DNA from: Bacteroidota bacterium
GTDB lineage: Bacteria > Bacteroidota > Bacteroidia > Bacteroidales > Porphyromonadaceae
Assembly: GCA_023396255.1 (NCBI GenBank)
Contig: JAEWWU010000019.1
Span: 62,001 to 126,000 of the forward strand
Direction of reading: 5' to 3'
DNA: 64,000 nucleotides
The notes below the pieces were generated by a model, which saw nothing but the letters and a program-made list of their open reading frames with translations, made no database searches and had not been told where the DNA came from. The position numbers were made by a program, and so were the translations under genes. This document shows, piece by piece, positions 8,763 through 17,553 of this stretch (the first letter of the stretch is position 1; each line of letters starts with the position of its first letter).

Positions 8763-9283
8763 CCAGTAACCACTCTCTTCTCACTCAGTTCTACCAAAGT
8801 ATAGAACAACAGAAACCTATTCCGTTCTTGATGATTATGTTTCAGATGGAGGCTTATGCGCGCACATACGCCACCCAAGAAGGGAAACGGATTATTGAAG
8901 CAAGCAACATCGAACTGGCTCCTCTCCTGCAAGAAATTGCGGAAGAAATGCATTTGTCATCAGATTCTGGCGAACCGCTCTCTCATCTGCCCCAGGTTCA
9001 GAGCTTGATAACAGCTTTGGAAGAGACCCATAAAGCTCTACTTAAGAATGTGGAAGACTCCGTTTATCAAGGACTGTACACACTTATTCTGCCCTACATC
9101 GTAGAACTACGTGCAAAAAGTGCCTCTTATGCCAAAGATGAGGTAGAAACCTGCCTTATCGCCCTCTTCTTAAGTGCTCAAAACAAGCAGCGAGGTGAGA
9201 CGATCACCCCCGAAACCGCCAAAGCCTTAGAGCACATCTGTTCGATGCTCTCTTGCATAGAAGACACATATCTGCAACAATAG
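8759..9283 (+). CDS. DUF4924 family helical protein
   Basis: A 174-residue cytoplasmic, mostly alpha-helical protein. The pattern LPYIVELRAKS, DEVETCLIALF and ITPETAKALEHICSMLSCIEDTYLQQ agrees with DUF4924, a family confined largely to Bacteroidetes and without known function. It overlaps the permease stop by 4 nt, implying coupled expression; rfbD follows 36 nt later. No signal peptide, membrane segment or catalytic motif is seen. Confidence 0.7.
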   Translation: MTSNHSLLTQFYQSIEQQKPIPFLMIMFQMEAYARTYATQEGKRIIEASNIELAPLLQEIAEEMHLSSDSGEPLSHLPQVQSLITALEETHKALLKNVEDSVYQGLYTLILPYIVELRAKSASYAKDEVETCLIALFLSAQNKQRGETITPETAKALEHICSMLSCIEDTYLQQ

Positions 9284-9319
9284 GAATCAAACAGTTAATC
9301 CCCTTCTGTACACTAAAAT

Positions 9320-10279
9320 ATGAACCACAAAAAACTGCGATTGATTGTATTAGGTTCCAACGGACAGCTGGGGCGTTGCTTTGCAGATTTGAGAGAAGAA
9401 TACGATAAGAAGATAGAATTTCTGCTCTACTCTCGCCATAACTTGGATATAACGAACACTCAAGACCTGCAACGGGAGAGTTCTGTTTGGGCAAAAGATG
9501 AATCCAATTATTCGGCAACGATCATAGTAAACTGCGCAGCCTACACGGCTGTGGACAAAGCAGAGAATGAATATGAGCTCTGTATGAATACTAATGTGAC
9601 CGCTGTTGAACAAATTGCTCATATTGCCACAAATAAACATTGGGGAGTAATCAATTTCAGTTCGGATTACGTTTTCGACGGCACCGATCGCCTCCCCTAC
9701 AAAGAGGACAACCCAACTCGTCCCTTGGGCGTTTACGGAAAAAGCAAGTTACTCGGAGAACAACGTTTGGCTCTTTTGGCAATTCAAGGACGAGCCATTA
9801 CCATTCGTACCCAATGGCTCTACTCTCCCTACGGAAACAACTTTATAAAAACGATGCTCCGTCTCTCTCGAACACACTCGGAGTTGCGAGTTGTAGAAGA
9901 TCAAATAGGTTGCCTCACCTATGCTCCTTCTCTTGCTCAAGCCGTGTTACAGATTGCTCTGCTCTTTGTCAAAGAGGCAAAATTCAGAACCCCTCTTCTA
10001 CACCTGCGCAATAGTGGACTCTGCTCTTGGTATGACGTAGCACAAGTAGCCATTCAACTCAGTGGCAATGGCTCTTCGCCTCAATCGCCCATCAAGGTTC
10101 ATCCTATCTCCACGGAACAATACCCTACTGCAGCCCAGCGCCCCCCATACAGTTTATTGGATACAACACTTGCCCTCACAAAGTATGGCATAGAACTTGA
10201 GCATTGGTTTATAGATCTACAAGTTGGGGTTGAACAATTAAAATTCTCCTCTCCTGAATTATTTACCGTCCTTTCTTAA
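9320..10279 (+). CDS. rfbD: dTDP-4-dehydrorhamnose reductase
   Basis: Last step of dTDP-L-rhamnose synthesis, an NAD(P)H-dependent reduction feeding O-antigen or other surface glycans. The 319-residue SDR-family protein shows the Rossmann motif VLGSNGQLGRCF, then LDITN, NCAAYTAVDKAENE, SSDYVFDG and the catalytic YGKSKLLGE. The other rml genes (A, B, C) are not in the window. It lies between the DUF4924 gene and a MATE exporter. Confidence 0.92.
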   Translation: MNHKKLRLIVLGSNGQLGRCFADLREEYDKKIEFLLYSRHNLDITNTQDLQRESSVWAKDESNYSATIIVNCAAYTAVDKAENEYELCMNTNVTAVEQIAHIATNKHWGVINFSSDYVFDGTDRLPYKEDNPTRPLGVYGKSKLLGEQRLALLAIQGRAITIRTQWLYSPYGNNFIKTMLRLSRTHSELRVVEDQIGCLTYAPSLAQAVLQIALLFVKEAKFRTPLLHLRNSGLCSWYDVAQVAIQLSGNGSSPQSPIKVHPISTEQYPTAAQRPPYSLLDTTLALTKYGIELEHWFIDLQVGVEQLKFSSPELFTVLS

Positions 10280-10307
10280 TTCGTCCCAAAGCTCTTCTCT
10301 TTTCCTT

Positions 10308-11633
10308 ATGCTTGCATCTGTTCGGAGCAAGGGGTGCTCCACGAAACTGATTCTTAGGCTGGCCCTCCCAAACATCATTTCTAACATTACCGTGCCTCTG
10401 CTATCTCTTGTAGATATCGCTTTAGCAGGACATATGGGACAAACTTCCGCCATCGGAGCAGTAGCCGTTGCCGCAACCATCACCAACACCGTTTACTGGC
10501 TTTTTGGATTTCTCCGATTGGGAACCACCGGATTTGTTGCACAGGCTTATGGACGCAGCGATGTGCAATCGATATGCCTCCATCTGGGGAGAGGTATTGT
10601 TTTGTGCATTGCGTGCACTACGGGTATTCTCCTTTTATCTCCACTATTTTCGCAGTTTGCCTCTGTTATTGGAAACCAGCAACAAATAATAAATCAAGCA
10701 CAACGATATATTCAACTCGTTTTTTTAGGGGCTCCTGCTGTTTTGGGATGCTACGTACTCAACGGTTTTTTCGTTGGAATGCAAAACACTCGTGCTCCTA
10801 TGATAGCAGCCATTGTTACGAATGTTATCAATATGGTGGGGAGTTTTCTCTTCGTTCGATACCTACAATGGGGAGTTGTTGGCTTAGCTACGGGTACCGT
10901 GATTGCACAATACTGCAATCTGCTGCTACTCGTCTATTTGGCAATTCGTTACCACGGCAGAGTTCTTTCCTTTCTAAACCGAAACCATTTTTGCGAACGC
11001 AAAGGGTACACTCTTTATCTAAGTGTTGGGAGGGATCTCTTTTTTAGGTCAATTATGCTTAGCGGTGTAACCCTTTTCTTTACATACGGTGGCACGAACC
11101 AAGGGGAGGTCACCATTGCAGCCAACACCTCTTTAATGCAACTTTTCAATCTGTTTTCTTACTTTATGGATGGGTTTGCCTATGCCGGAGAAGCCCTTAG
11201 CGGACGCTACGTGGGAATGCATCGCCCCGATTTATTGCGCTCCCTAATTCATAAACTCTTCACCATCGGTTTCTTTTTAGCATCAACTGCCAGTGCTCTC
11301 TATCTACTACTTCCCCACTACTTTTTAAGCTTACTTAGCAACCAACCTCAAATTGTGGAAAAAGCCCTTTCTTACCGCTACTGGGTTGCCCTTATCCCCC
11401 TCGTAGGATTTGCAGCTTTCCTTTGGGACGGAATTTATGTGGGGACTACTCAATCTCGCCGACTGATGATTTCGATGGGGGTAGCCACCCTCGTTTTCTT
11501 TATTCTCTACTTCGCATTCGTTCCCTATATGGGAGGAGATGCCTTATGGTTGGCTTTTGACTCTTATCTTTTGGTTAGAGGTGTAGCGCAAACCCTCTTG
11601 CACCAACCCCAATTCAACACTCACAGACTTTGA
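10308..11633 (+). CDS. MATE-family multidrug/metabolite exporter
   Basis: A 441-residue integral membrane protein with about 12 predicted helices and the MATE N-terminal pattern LALPNIISNITVPLLSLVDI followed by ALAGHMGQTSAIGAVAVA. The second half repeats the fold (GEALSGRYVGMHR). It resembles the NorM/DinF group, cation-coupled antiporters for drugs or metabolites; the substrate cannot be read from sequence. Its 3' end overlaps that of the convergent coaE gene by 13 nt, so no separate terminator lies between them. Confidence 0.88.
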   Translation: MLASVRSKGCSTKLILRLALPNIISNITVPLLSLVDIALAGHMGQTSAIGAVAVAATITNTVYWLFGFLRLGTTGFVAQAYGRSDVQSICLHLGRGIVLCIACTTGILLLSPLFSQFASVIGNQQQIINQAQRYIQLVFLGAPAVLGCYVLNGFFVGMQNTRAPMIAAIVTNVINMVGSFLFVRYLQWGVVGLATGTVIAQYCNLLLLVYLAIRYHGRVLSFLNRNHFCERKGYTLYLSVGRDLFFRSIMLSGVTLFFTYGGTNQGEVTIAANTSLMQLFNLFSYFMDGFAYAGEALSGRYVGMHRPDLLRSLIHKLFTIGFFLASTASALYLLLPHYFLSLLSNQPQIVEKALSYRYWVALIPLVGFAAFLWDGIYVGTTQSRRLMISMGVATLVFFILYFAFVPYMGGDALWLAFDSYLLVRGVAQTLLHQPQFNTHRL

Positions 11634-12223
11634 AGTTCTCTTAAAACTTGATCTACTACCGGGATTAGGGGAGAATTCGGAGTATTTTGCAACCGATAAA
11701 TCGGCTTGATCTTATACCCATCTATGGTAAACTGCTGATGTTCCATCCTGTCTTGCACCTGCCTGGCGGTAGCACTATCCCTACGCATAACTCGAGCCAA
11801 GCGAATATCTATCGGAGCATCAACATACAAAACAGCGTCACAAAGGGCGTCGAACCCTTTCGGAATCAAAATGGCACTTTCCAATCCCACCCAACCCAAA
11901 GGAGCACAGATAGTCTCTTTCCAAGAGACAAATTGCATCCGAACATAGGGATGAATAATCTTTTCGAGAGAAGACAAAAGAAGCTCGCTACCAAAAACAG
12001 TACGAGCAATATGGGAGAGATTTGGTTCCCCGGAAAGCATATAGCTATCTGCTCCCAATAGAGATATTACAGCCTCTCGAACATCTAAACTATTGGTGTA
12101 AGCCTGCTTACCACAAGCATCGCAGTCGAAAGTAGGTACCTGCAAATGCCTCAAAAGACGAGCTACAACACTCTTACCGGCACCTATGCCTCCGGTAATT
12201 CCCAAAACTCGGGTGCTATTCAT
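11621..12223 (-). CDS. coaE: Dephospho-CoA kinase
   Basis: Final step of coenzyme A synthesis, phosphorylating the ribose 3'-OH of dephospho-CoA. The 200 residues carry the P-loop GITGGIGAGKSVVAR, the DCDACGKQAY segment and the lid-type RDSATARQVQDRMEHQ. The family length is normal. It follows the YbbR-domain gene by 19 nt on the same strand, part of a yajC-YbbR-coaE group common in Bacteroidales. The phosphopantetheine adenylyltransferase gene (coaD) is also in this window, at 30666-31154. Confidence 0.92.
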   Translation of the reverse strand: MNSTRVLGITGGIGAGKSVVARLLRHLQVPTFDCDACGKQAYTNSLDVREAVISLLGADSYMLSGEPNLSHIARTVFGSELLLSSLEKIIHPYVRMQFVSWKETICAPLGWVGLESAILIPKGFDALCDAVLYVDAPIDIRLARVMRRDSATARQVQDRMEHQQFTIDGYKIKPIYRLQNTPNSPLIPVVDQVLRELQSL

Positions 12224-12242
12224 TGGTTTTCCGGAAAGCTAT

Positions 12243-13259
12243 TTACTTCGGCTCCAGCATATATTGCACTTTCTTGGGCACCACATTGCTACTGGTAACC
12301 CAATCGGGCAAGCCTTCCACATTTACCGTCAAATAGTCCAAATGGTTGTTTTCTTCTTGAGATGTTTGACGGACTTCATCATAGTTGACACTCAATTGTG
12401 GCTGCATCGTTTTGAATTCCTCATACTTTGAAAGCGGAATAGTCAACCTTAAAACAGCCTGTGAGGGGAGTAAACGAAGTACATATCCATTTGGAGCTCC
12501 CATTGCAGAGATTGCCAAATCCAATGAACACTCCGTTAGCTCTTCTACCTTTACATTCAAAGACAGAATCTCGGGGACTGCCGTTATGTTTGCCGGTAGA
12601 TTAAGCTCTATTGCTCTATTTACCTCTTTCTCCACCCCACTCAATTCAAGAGGCTTTGTCTCCACATAAGTTATGTTTTGAAGGTCACTGATATTGCCAT
12701 ACAAAGTAACCGCCTTGGGAATTACCTCTGCCGGAAGTGCAACAAAACCACTAATAGGAGTTATATGTACCACCGGTACCACCGGCACTTTCTTAGAGTG
12801 CACTTGATAAAACCTCAGTCGTATAGTCTCCGGGTAAATATTTTGCACGGTACTGCTCTGAAGCAAACTTTTCTGAATTTGCTCCTGCAACGCTGCGTGG
12901 CTATAAACTACCTGACCGGAGTTTAGTGCCTTTTGAGATAGTTCCAATCGAATGGGAGCCGGATCATCGAGCGTATAAGAAAGGAGGTTGAAACCCTTGT
13001 CCGACAATGTTATTTCCACCTTGTCAGGAGCATCTTTTTCCGCCCTCAAAGAGGGAGGCCAATTGGCATAAACAATGGGAATAGAAATGCGTGTTGTGTA
13101 AACATTTTGCATACTCTGCAAAAGCCACAAAGCGGAGGACAATGCTATAAAACCAAGCAAAGTCAAAAGTTGAGATGAACGCAACGAAGATTTCTTTTTG
13201 GGGTTTTGACGAAGCCGAATCTTCTTTTTCCCTTTGTGCTCAGGTAGATGCAATTTCAT
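12243..13259 (-). CDS. YbbR-like domain membrane protein (CdaR-like)
   Basis: A 338-residue protein with a basic cytoplasmic N-terminus, one membrane helix (about 30-50) and repeated beta-rich extracytoplasmic YbbR modules (segments such as IPIVYANWPPSL, PKAVTLYGNISDLQNI and NLPANITAVPEI). In Firmicutes, CdaR with this domain regulates the diadenylate cyclase CdaA; whether the Bacteroidetes protein does the same is unknown, and no cyclase gene is nearby. It sits between yajC (78 nt upstream) and coaE. Confidence 0.82.
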   Translation of the reverse strand: MKLHLPEHKGKKKIRLRQNPKKKSSLRSSQLLTLLGFIALSSALWLLQSMQNVYTTRISIPIVYANWPPSLRAEKDAPDKVEITLSDKGFNLLSYTLDDPAPIRLELSQKALNSGQVVYSHAALQEQIQKSLLQSSTVQNIYPETIRLRFYQVHSKKVPVVPVVHITPISGFVALPAEVIPKAVTLYGNISDLQNITYVETKPLELSGVEKEVNRAIELNLPANITAVPEILSLNVKVEELTECSLDLAISAMGAPNGYVLRLLPSQAVLRLTIPLSKYEEFKTMQPQLSVNYDEVRQTSQEENNHLDYLTVNVEGLPDWVTSSNVVPKKVQYMLEPK

Positions 13260-13337
13260 AGCCTGACAGAAAAATAATTCCCCACCGTTCTGCGAGCAAA
13301 GCCACAGAAAAATAGTGGGGACAAAATCAACAAAATG

Positions 13338-13652
13338 TTATTTACCGTTTTCGGCAACCGATGTTCCTGCAACAAAAACAGACGTTTTGTCTATACGGAT
13401 GCGTACATTGTCGTCTATTTCTACAATGAAATAAGTATCTTTTACTTCTTTGATTACTCCGTGAATTCCACCTGCTGTGATTATCTTATCTCCATTGGTT
13501 AAGGCTTCGCGCTGCTTTTGCAACTCTTTCTGTTTCTTAGTCTGAGGACGAATAAAAAAGAGCCAGAAAATAAGAATCATCAAAACCAACATAGCAATCA
13601 TTTGCCATGATCCTCCCTTAGAGGCTGCAGCTTGTAACAAAAAAAAGTTCAT
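13338..13652 (-). CDS. yajC: Sec translocon accessory protein YajC
   Basis: A small single-pass inner-membrane protein of the SecDF-YajC accessory complex. From the ATG at 13652 the product has 104 residues: a short N-terminus, one hydrophobic helix (MIAMLVLMILIFWLFF) directly followed by IRPQTKKQKE, and a beta domain with TNGDKIITAGGIHGVI. An upstream in-frame start at 13703 would add 17 residues unlike the family, and the candidate promoter at 13719 leaves a leader of about 60 nt to the chosen ATG. Confidence 0.9.
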   Translation of the reverse strand: MNFFLLQAAASKGGSWQMIAMLVLMILIFWLFFIRPQTKKQKELQKQREALTNGDKIITAGGIHGVIKEVKDTYFIVEIDDNVRIRIDKTSVFVAGTSVAENGK

Positions 13653-13718
13653 ATAAATCAGTTTATTATGCGACTTTACCACCATTGTAACCAACAGTGC
13701 CAAGTCCGTTTATTTCCA

Positions 13719-13726
13719 CAAACTTA
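13719..13726 (-). promoter_or_regulatory. Likely promoter of the yajC group
   Basis: TAAGTTTG on the minus strand matches the -7 consensus TAnnTTTG, about 67 nt before the yajC ATG. A clear TTTG at -33 is lacking. Confidence 0.4.
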
Positions 13727-14589
13727 CAAAAAAAACCGATTTAACGGTTTTATTTCCACAGTTCCCTAAATCATCCTCCAACGGTGCATACTTCTCTCAC
13801 CACGAGGCAACAAAGAAACTCCCTCCCCCAAACAGATAGCAACAGACATTCGCGTCTCGCTTCGATCCGCAAAATGAGGTAAGCCTCCTCTTACACCCAT
13901 TCGGTTCCCCCCGTCCTTTTGAGGTTGCCCTATTTCGATCGGACAGATTGCTTCAAAAGTAATTCCCTACAAATGTCTAATTAGTTCCCTACTTTTCGGC
14001 GATTTTGAGGGAACTAATTTCTGATAATTCCCTACTAATTTTTGTTCCGTCCAAGAAAAAACATTTTCTGTCCAAGCAAAAGAAATCCTCATCAACAGAT
14101 GCTCTTTCTCAGAAGCTATTGGGCAGCTTTTTATTGAGTTCTGTATCCCTCTTTATGAGGCGAAAAACTGTTTGATCAATGCTCCCGATTCTTCCCGACA
14201 AAACAACTCAAAGCCCCTCTCTTACAGATTCAACAACGACAAAGTTCAGGGATAAACAGTTTTCCAAGACAGTCCCACAAGAAAAGCTACAAAAAAACAA
14301 ATCTTCACAAATAGGAAAGATGTTTTTTGAGGGAAAGTTGGATATTCTTCCTCACTCTTCGCCAAGCTTTTCCAGAAAGGTAATCAATAATTCCCTAAGC
14401 CAAACAAATACAAAACATTTTATAAATAATTGCGTATTTCATAAATATATTGCAATTTTGCAAGTGATCAATGGGACACCTCACACAGCACCATTATCAA
14501 CTTATTGCAGACAAATATCTACTATATGAATATGTGTTGTGGGTCGTTTAGAATAGGAATGGAAATAACATAAATTACAACAATAAGCA
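13727..14589. other. Long intergenic gap before the leucine-rich surface gene cluster
   Basis: About 860 nt without a credible gene. The longest open frame (116 codons near 14179) is lysine/serine/threonine-rich low complexity and matches nothing recognised. The gap contains repeat copy B at 13961-14100 and a further block near 14150-14185 (CCTCTTTATGAGG plus AAAAACTG) shared with the 2145-2335 region. The last 190 nt are very AT-rich and should hold the promoter of the BspA-like gene, but no clean TAnnTTTG was found. Confidence 0.55.
13961..14100. repeat. Dispersed intergenic repeat, copy B
   Basis: Contains ATTCCCTAC twice and an inverted pair AGTTCCCT/AGGGAACT (about 13983 and 14008) that can form a hairpin, followed by two GTCCAAG motifs (about 14049 and 14070). 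The stretch from AGGGAACTAATTT through ATTCCCTACTAATTTTT to GTCCAAG aligns with the reverse complement of copy D near 55134-55185; the tail GTCCAAGCAAAAGAAATCCT aligns with copy A. No coding frame. Confidence 0.6.
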
Positions 14590-16749
14590 ATGAAAAGATC
14601 AGAAAAACATCATCTACGTCATTATGGGAAACGAATGGTAGTGTATCTAACGCAAGGTTTGGCTACCATTGCAGTTACTTTCTGCGTTACTTCTTCCCTA
14701 AAGGCGCAAACCATTAAAAACGGAATATTAACGCAATGGAGCGAAGCACAGGGCGAAATAACCATTCCCCAAGAAGTAACTGCCATAGGAAATAAAGCCT
14801 TCAAGGGAAATAGGAAAATAACAAAAGTCAATCTCCCCGAGGGAGTTGCTTCCATTGGCGAAGATGCCTTTAATGAGTGCACCCTTCTCAAGGAAATCAA
14901 CTTTCCCAAATCTCTCCAAAGCATTGGAGCAAGGGCCTTCTACAAGACTAAACTAACCCAAATAATACTCAACAATGGACTGAAACAAATTGATCAACAA
15001 GCTTTCTCGTACATCCAAACACTGGAGAGAGCCGAACTCCCCGGAACGCTAAAATCCATCCCTGCCTCTTGCTTCAACTATTGTCGCAAACTCAACAACG
15101 TAACCTTGACCGATGGAATACAGGAGATAGGCTCACAAGCTTTTCGTTTGTGCAAAGCCCTCAGGAGTATTTCTATTCCTCGTAGTTTGCAAACTATTGC
15201 TCCTGATGCCTTTAGAGACTGCTCCGTACTTGCGCAAGTGTTATTTGCCCAAGACGGGTTGCTTTCTCGCATTGAAGATGGAGCTTTCTGTAACTGCCAA
15301 GCCCTTAAAGAACTTACGTTGCCCGAATCTCTGCTGTTTATCGGGAAAAATGCTTTTGCTCAAAATGCATTGCTTGCAACGGTTACACTTCCCCAAAAAC
15401 TCAAAACGATTGACGATTATGCCTTCGCCAACTGCAAGGCTTTGACCTCGGTCTCTTTTCCTCAAAGCCTCGACAGCATAGGGAATGGAGCTTACGAAAA
15501 ATGCAAAAGTTTAAGCAGTATAGAACTCCCCGAAGGAGCCAAACACTTGGGCAGCAAAATCTTTCAAGAGTGCGAAGCCCTCAAAGAGGTCAAACTTCCT
15601 TCCTCTATGAAACGCATTCCTGATCAATTTGTAGCCTACTGCACTGCAATCTCCGAAATCGTACTTCCTCAAGAGTTGCAATACATTGGAAAAGAATCTT
15701 TTAGAGCGTGTCAATCTCTCTCTGCCATTGGGCTACCCAACTCTCTCATCGGTATCGACAACCAAGCTTTCCGTTCTTGTGTGGCTCTGAAAAAGGTACA
15801 ACTCCCCAAGGGAATTAAATATATTGGTGCCGAGTTATTTACCCACTGCGATGCTTTGGAAGAAGCAACCATCCCAACCGGAACTGACTCCATCGGGTAT
15901 ATGCTTTTTGCTTACTGCCCCGAACTAAAAACTTTACAACTCCCCAACGATGTAACCAAGGTACCCGCTGCCATTTGCTATGGTTGTTCCAAATTGAGCA
16001 GCGTTGTACTGGGTGATAAAGTAACACAAATCGGAGCTACCGCTTTTGAACTCTGTACAGGACTCAAAAGTTTTACCATAGCAACACCCGCCCCTCCCTC
16101 ATTGGGGTATAATGTATTCAACTCATCTCCATTGGCAGAGTGCACACTCGTGGTACCCATAGGAGCCACCCAAGCCTATCAAACTGCTGAAGTGTGGAAA
16201 ACATTTGGAACCATAAAAGAAAAAAACTTTACGCCCCTATCCAACGCCCTTGGACTCCAAGACGAAGCTTTTAAGGGATGCACCCAATTGACGCATATCT
16301 GGCTACCAAGCAACACAAAGAAAATAGGCAATAAAGCCTTTGACGGCTGCAAAAATCTGTTAGAAGTTGTACTCACGCCAGCCATTCCCTCTCTACTGGG
16401 AGAGGAAGCGTTCCCTGATCAAGCAGGATTACGCATTTACGTTCCCGATGCTGCCACTCAAGAACTACTACATTCCCTCTACAAATTCACCCTGACTGAA
16501 GTTTTGGTGGGAGTGCCTCAAGCACTGAGCAAGATAGATCAACGTACAGCGTACAACCTCACAATCAACCATCAGCTACTGACCATTACACTCCTCAACA
16601 GCAACGGAAAAATAGCCATTTACGATCTCCAAGGCAGAACAGTTGCCCAAAGAGATGTTTGTGCCGGAGAAGATTTCTCTCTAACACTCCCCTCCGGAAT
16701 GTATGTGGCACAAATCAATCAGAATACTGTAAGAATACTCATCCCCTAA
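14590..16749 (+). CDS. BspA-like leucine-rich repeat surface protein with T9SS tail
   Basis: A 719-residue exported protein. A signal peptide ends near residue 40 (SSLKAQ). Residues about 50-640 are tandem Treponema-type leucine-rich repeats (LRR_5) of about 23 residues, each with AF-x2-C and a following LP (for example IGNKAFKGN, LPEGVASIGEDAFNECTLL). The C-terminus (about 650-719; IAIYDLQGRTVAQRD ... SGMYVAQI) looks like a type A T9SS sorting domain, predicting secretion and surface anchoring. BspA-type proteins bind host or bacterial surfaces in Tannerella and Treponema; the ligand here is unknown. It heads a three-gene group with the next two exported proteins (12 and 21 nt gaps). A broken paralogue lies at 28994-30624. 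Confidence 0.85.
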   Translation: MKRSEKHHLRHYGKRMVVYLTQGLATIAVTFCVTSSLKAQTIKNGILTQWSEAQGEITIPQEVTAIGNKAFKGNRKITKVNLPEGVASIGEDAFNECTLLKEINFPKSLQSIGARAFYKTKLTQIILNNGLKQIDQQAFSYIQTLERAELPGTLKSIPASCFNYCRKLNNVTLTDGIQEIGSQAFRLCKALRSISIPRSLQTIAPDAFRDCSVLAQVLFAQDGLLSRIEDGAFCNCQALKELTLPESLLFIGKNAFAQNALLATVTLPQKLKTIDDYAFANCKALTSVSFPQSLDSIGNGAYEKCKSLSSIELPEGAKHLGSKIFQECEALKEVKLPSSMKRIPDQFVAYCTAISEIVLPQELQYIGKESFRACQSLSAIGLPNSLIGIDNQAFRSCVALKKVQLPKGIKYIGAELFTHCDALEEATIPTGTDSIGYMLFAYCPELKTLQLPNDVTKVPAAICYGCSKLSSVVLGDKVTQIGATAFELCTGLKSFTIATPAPPSLGYNVFNSSPLAECTLVVPIGATQAYQTAEVWKTFGTIKEKNFTPLSNALGLQDEAFKGCTQLTHIWLPSNTKKIGNKAFDGCKNLLEVVLTPAIPSLLGEEAFPDQAGLRIYVPDAATQELLHSLYKFTLTEVLVGVPQALSKIDQRTAYNLTINHQLLTITLLNSNGKIAIYDLQGRTVAQRDVCAGEDFSLTLPSGMYVAQINQNTVRILIP

Positions 16750-16761
16750 AAACTTTATATT

Positions 16762-17532
16762 ATGAAAAAACTATCGATATATATTTCCCTTGTTTTATTG
16801 GCATCTCCTATGCTTTATGCGCAAAGCAAAAGCCTCCATCTCTCCGAAGCCGGTACGCTTAAAACTCAACTCACCGACAAAGAGCAACAAGAAACTTTAG
16901 AAATAACCATTACCGGAAATATCAACAACTCGGACATATCTCTTTTAGCTAAAATGAGTCGAGAATATGCCCTCAAAAAAATAGACCTTGCCAAAGCCGT
17001 TTGGGTAAAAGAAAAAGGAGAAGATAATAATCCCACACAACCCTCTACCACCTTTGCCAATATGCCGTTCCCTCCTCTTGCCTTTGGAGCCACTAAGGCG
17101 CAAGTGCAGCAGTATGAAAAAGAAAACGGGGGAACTTACAACGAAGAATACAGCAACCCGGAAGAAGGATTGCACGAAATGATGTGGTTCGATAAATCGG
17201 GCAACCAACAAATGGCAGGTATTTACTTCATCAGTAAAAACGGATCCGGCACGATGGACGAGTATTGGGGTTTTTATGATCCCCTCAGCTTGGGACTATC
17301 CAAAGGTAACGAGGGGTATGCTATCACCAAAGACTTTGCCGATCTTTTGCAAAAATCGGGTTTTTCGGCTCCGGTTCGTGCAGAAGGAGGAGACGGATTT
17401 ATTGCGATCCACTCGGAACAGAACTTAGAGCTTTTTATTATGCCGACAAACTTGGCTGAGCTCACGGGAGAATCCAAAATAATCCTTGTAATACAGTTCG
17501 CCCCTAAGGGGAGCTATACGCAACAAGGATAA
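16762..17532 (+). CDS. Exported protein of unknown function, between two leucine-rich proteins
   Basis: A 256-residue protein with a clear signal peptide (MKKLSIYISLVLLASPMLYAQ). Residues about 25-75 (AGTLKTQLTDKEQ ... LEITITGNINNSDISLLAKM) resemble the short leader module at the mature N-terminus of many Bacteroidetes surface proteins. The rest contains glycine- and aromatic-rich stretches (GTMDEYWGFYDPLSLGL) and matches no family I recognise. Unlike its neighbours it has no leucine-rich repeats and no evident T9SS tail; there is no lipobox. Position 12 nt after one leucine-rich gene and 21 nt before another suggests cotranscription and perhaps a joint role at the surface. Confidence 0.65.
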   Translation: MKKLSIYISLVLLASPMLYAQSKSLHLSEAGTLKTQLTDKEQQETLEITITGNINNSDISLLAKMSREYALKKIDLAKAVWVKEKGEDNNPTQPSTTFANMPFPPLAFGATKAQVQQYEKENGGTYNEEYSNPEEGLHEMMWFDKSGNQQMAGIYFISKNGSGTMDEYWGFYDPLSLGLSKGNEGYAITKDFADLLQKSGFSAPVRAEGGDGFIAIHSEQNLELFIMPTNLAELTGESKIILVIQFAPKGSYTQQG

Positions 17533-17553
17533 CATCAGCCACACAACAAGAAT

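Noticed and set aside
14179..14529. Plus-strand open frame of 116 codons before the BspA-like gene
   Set aside because: Low-complexity Lys/Ser/Thr-rich product in AT-rich repeat-bearing DNA; no start signal or known pattern.
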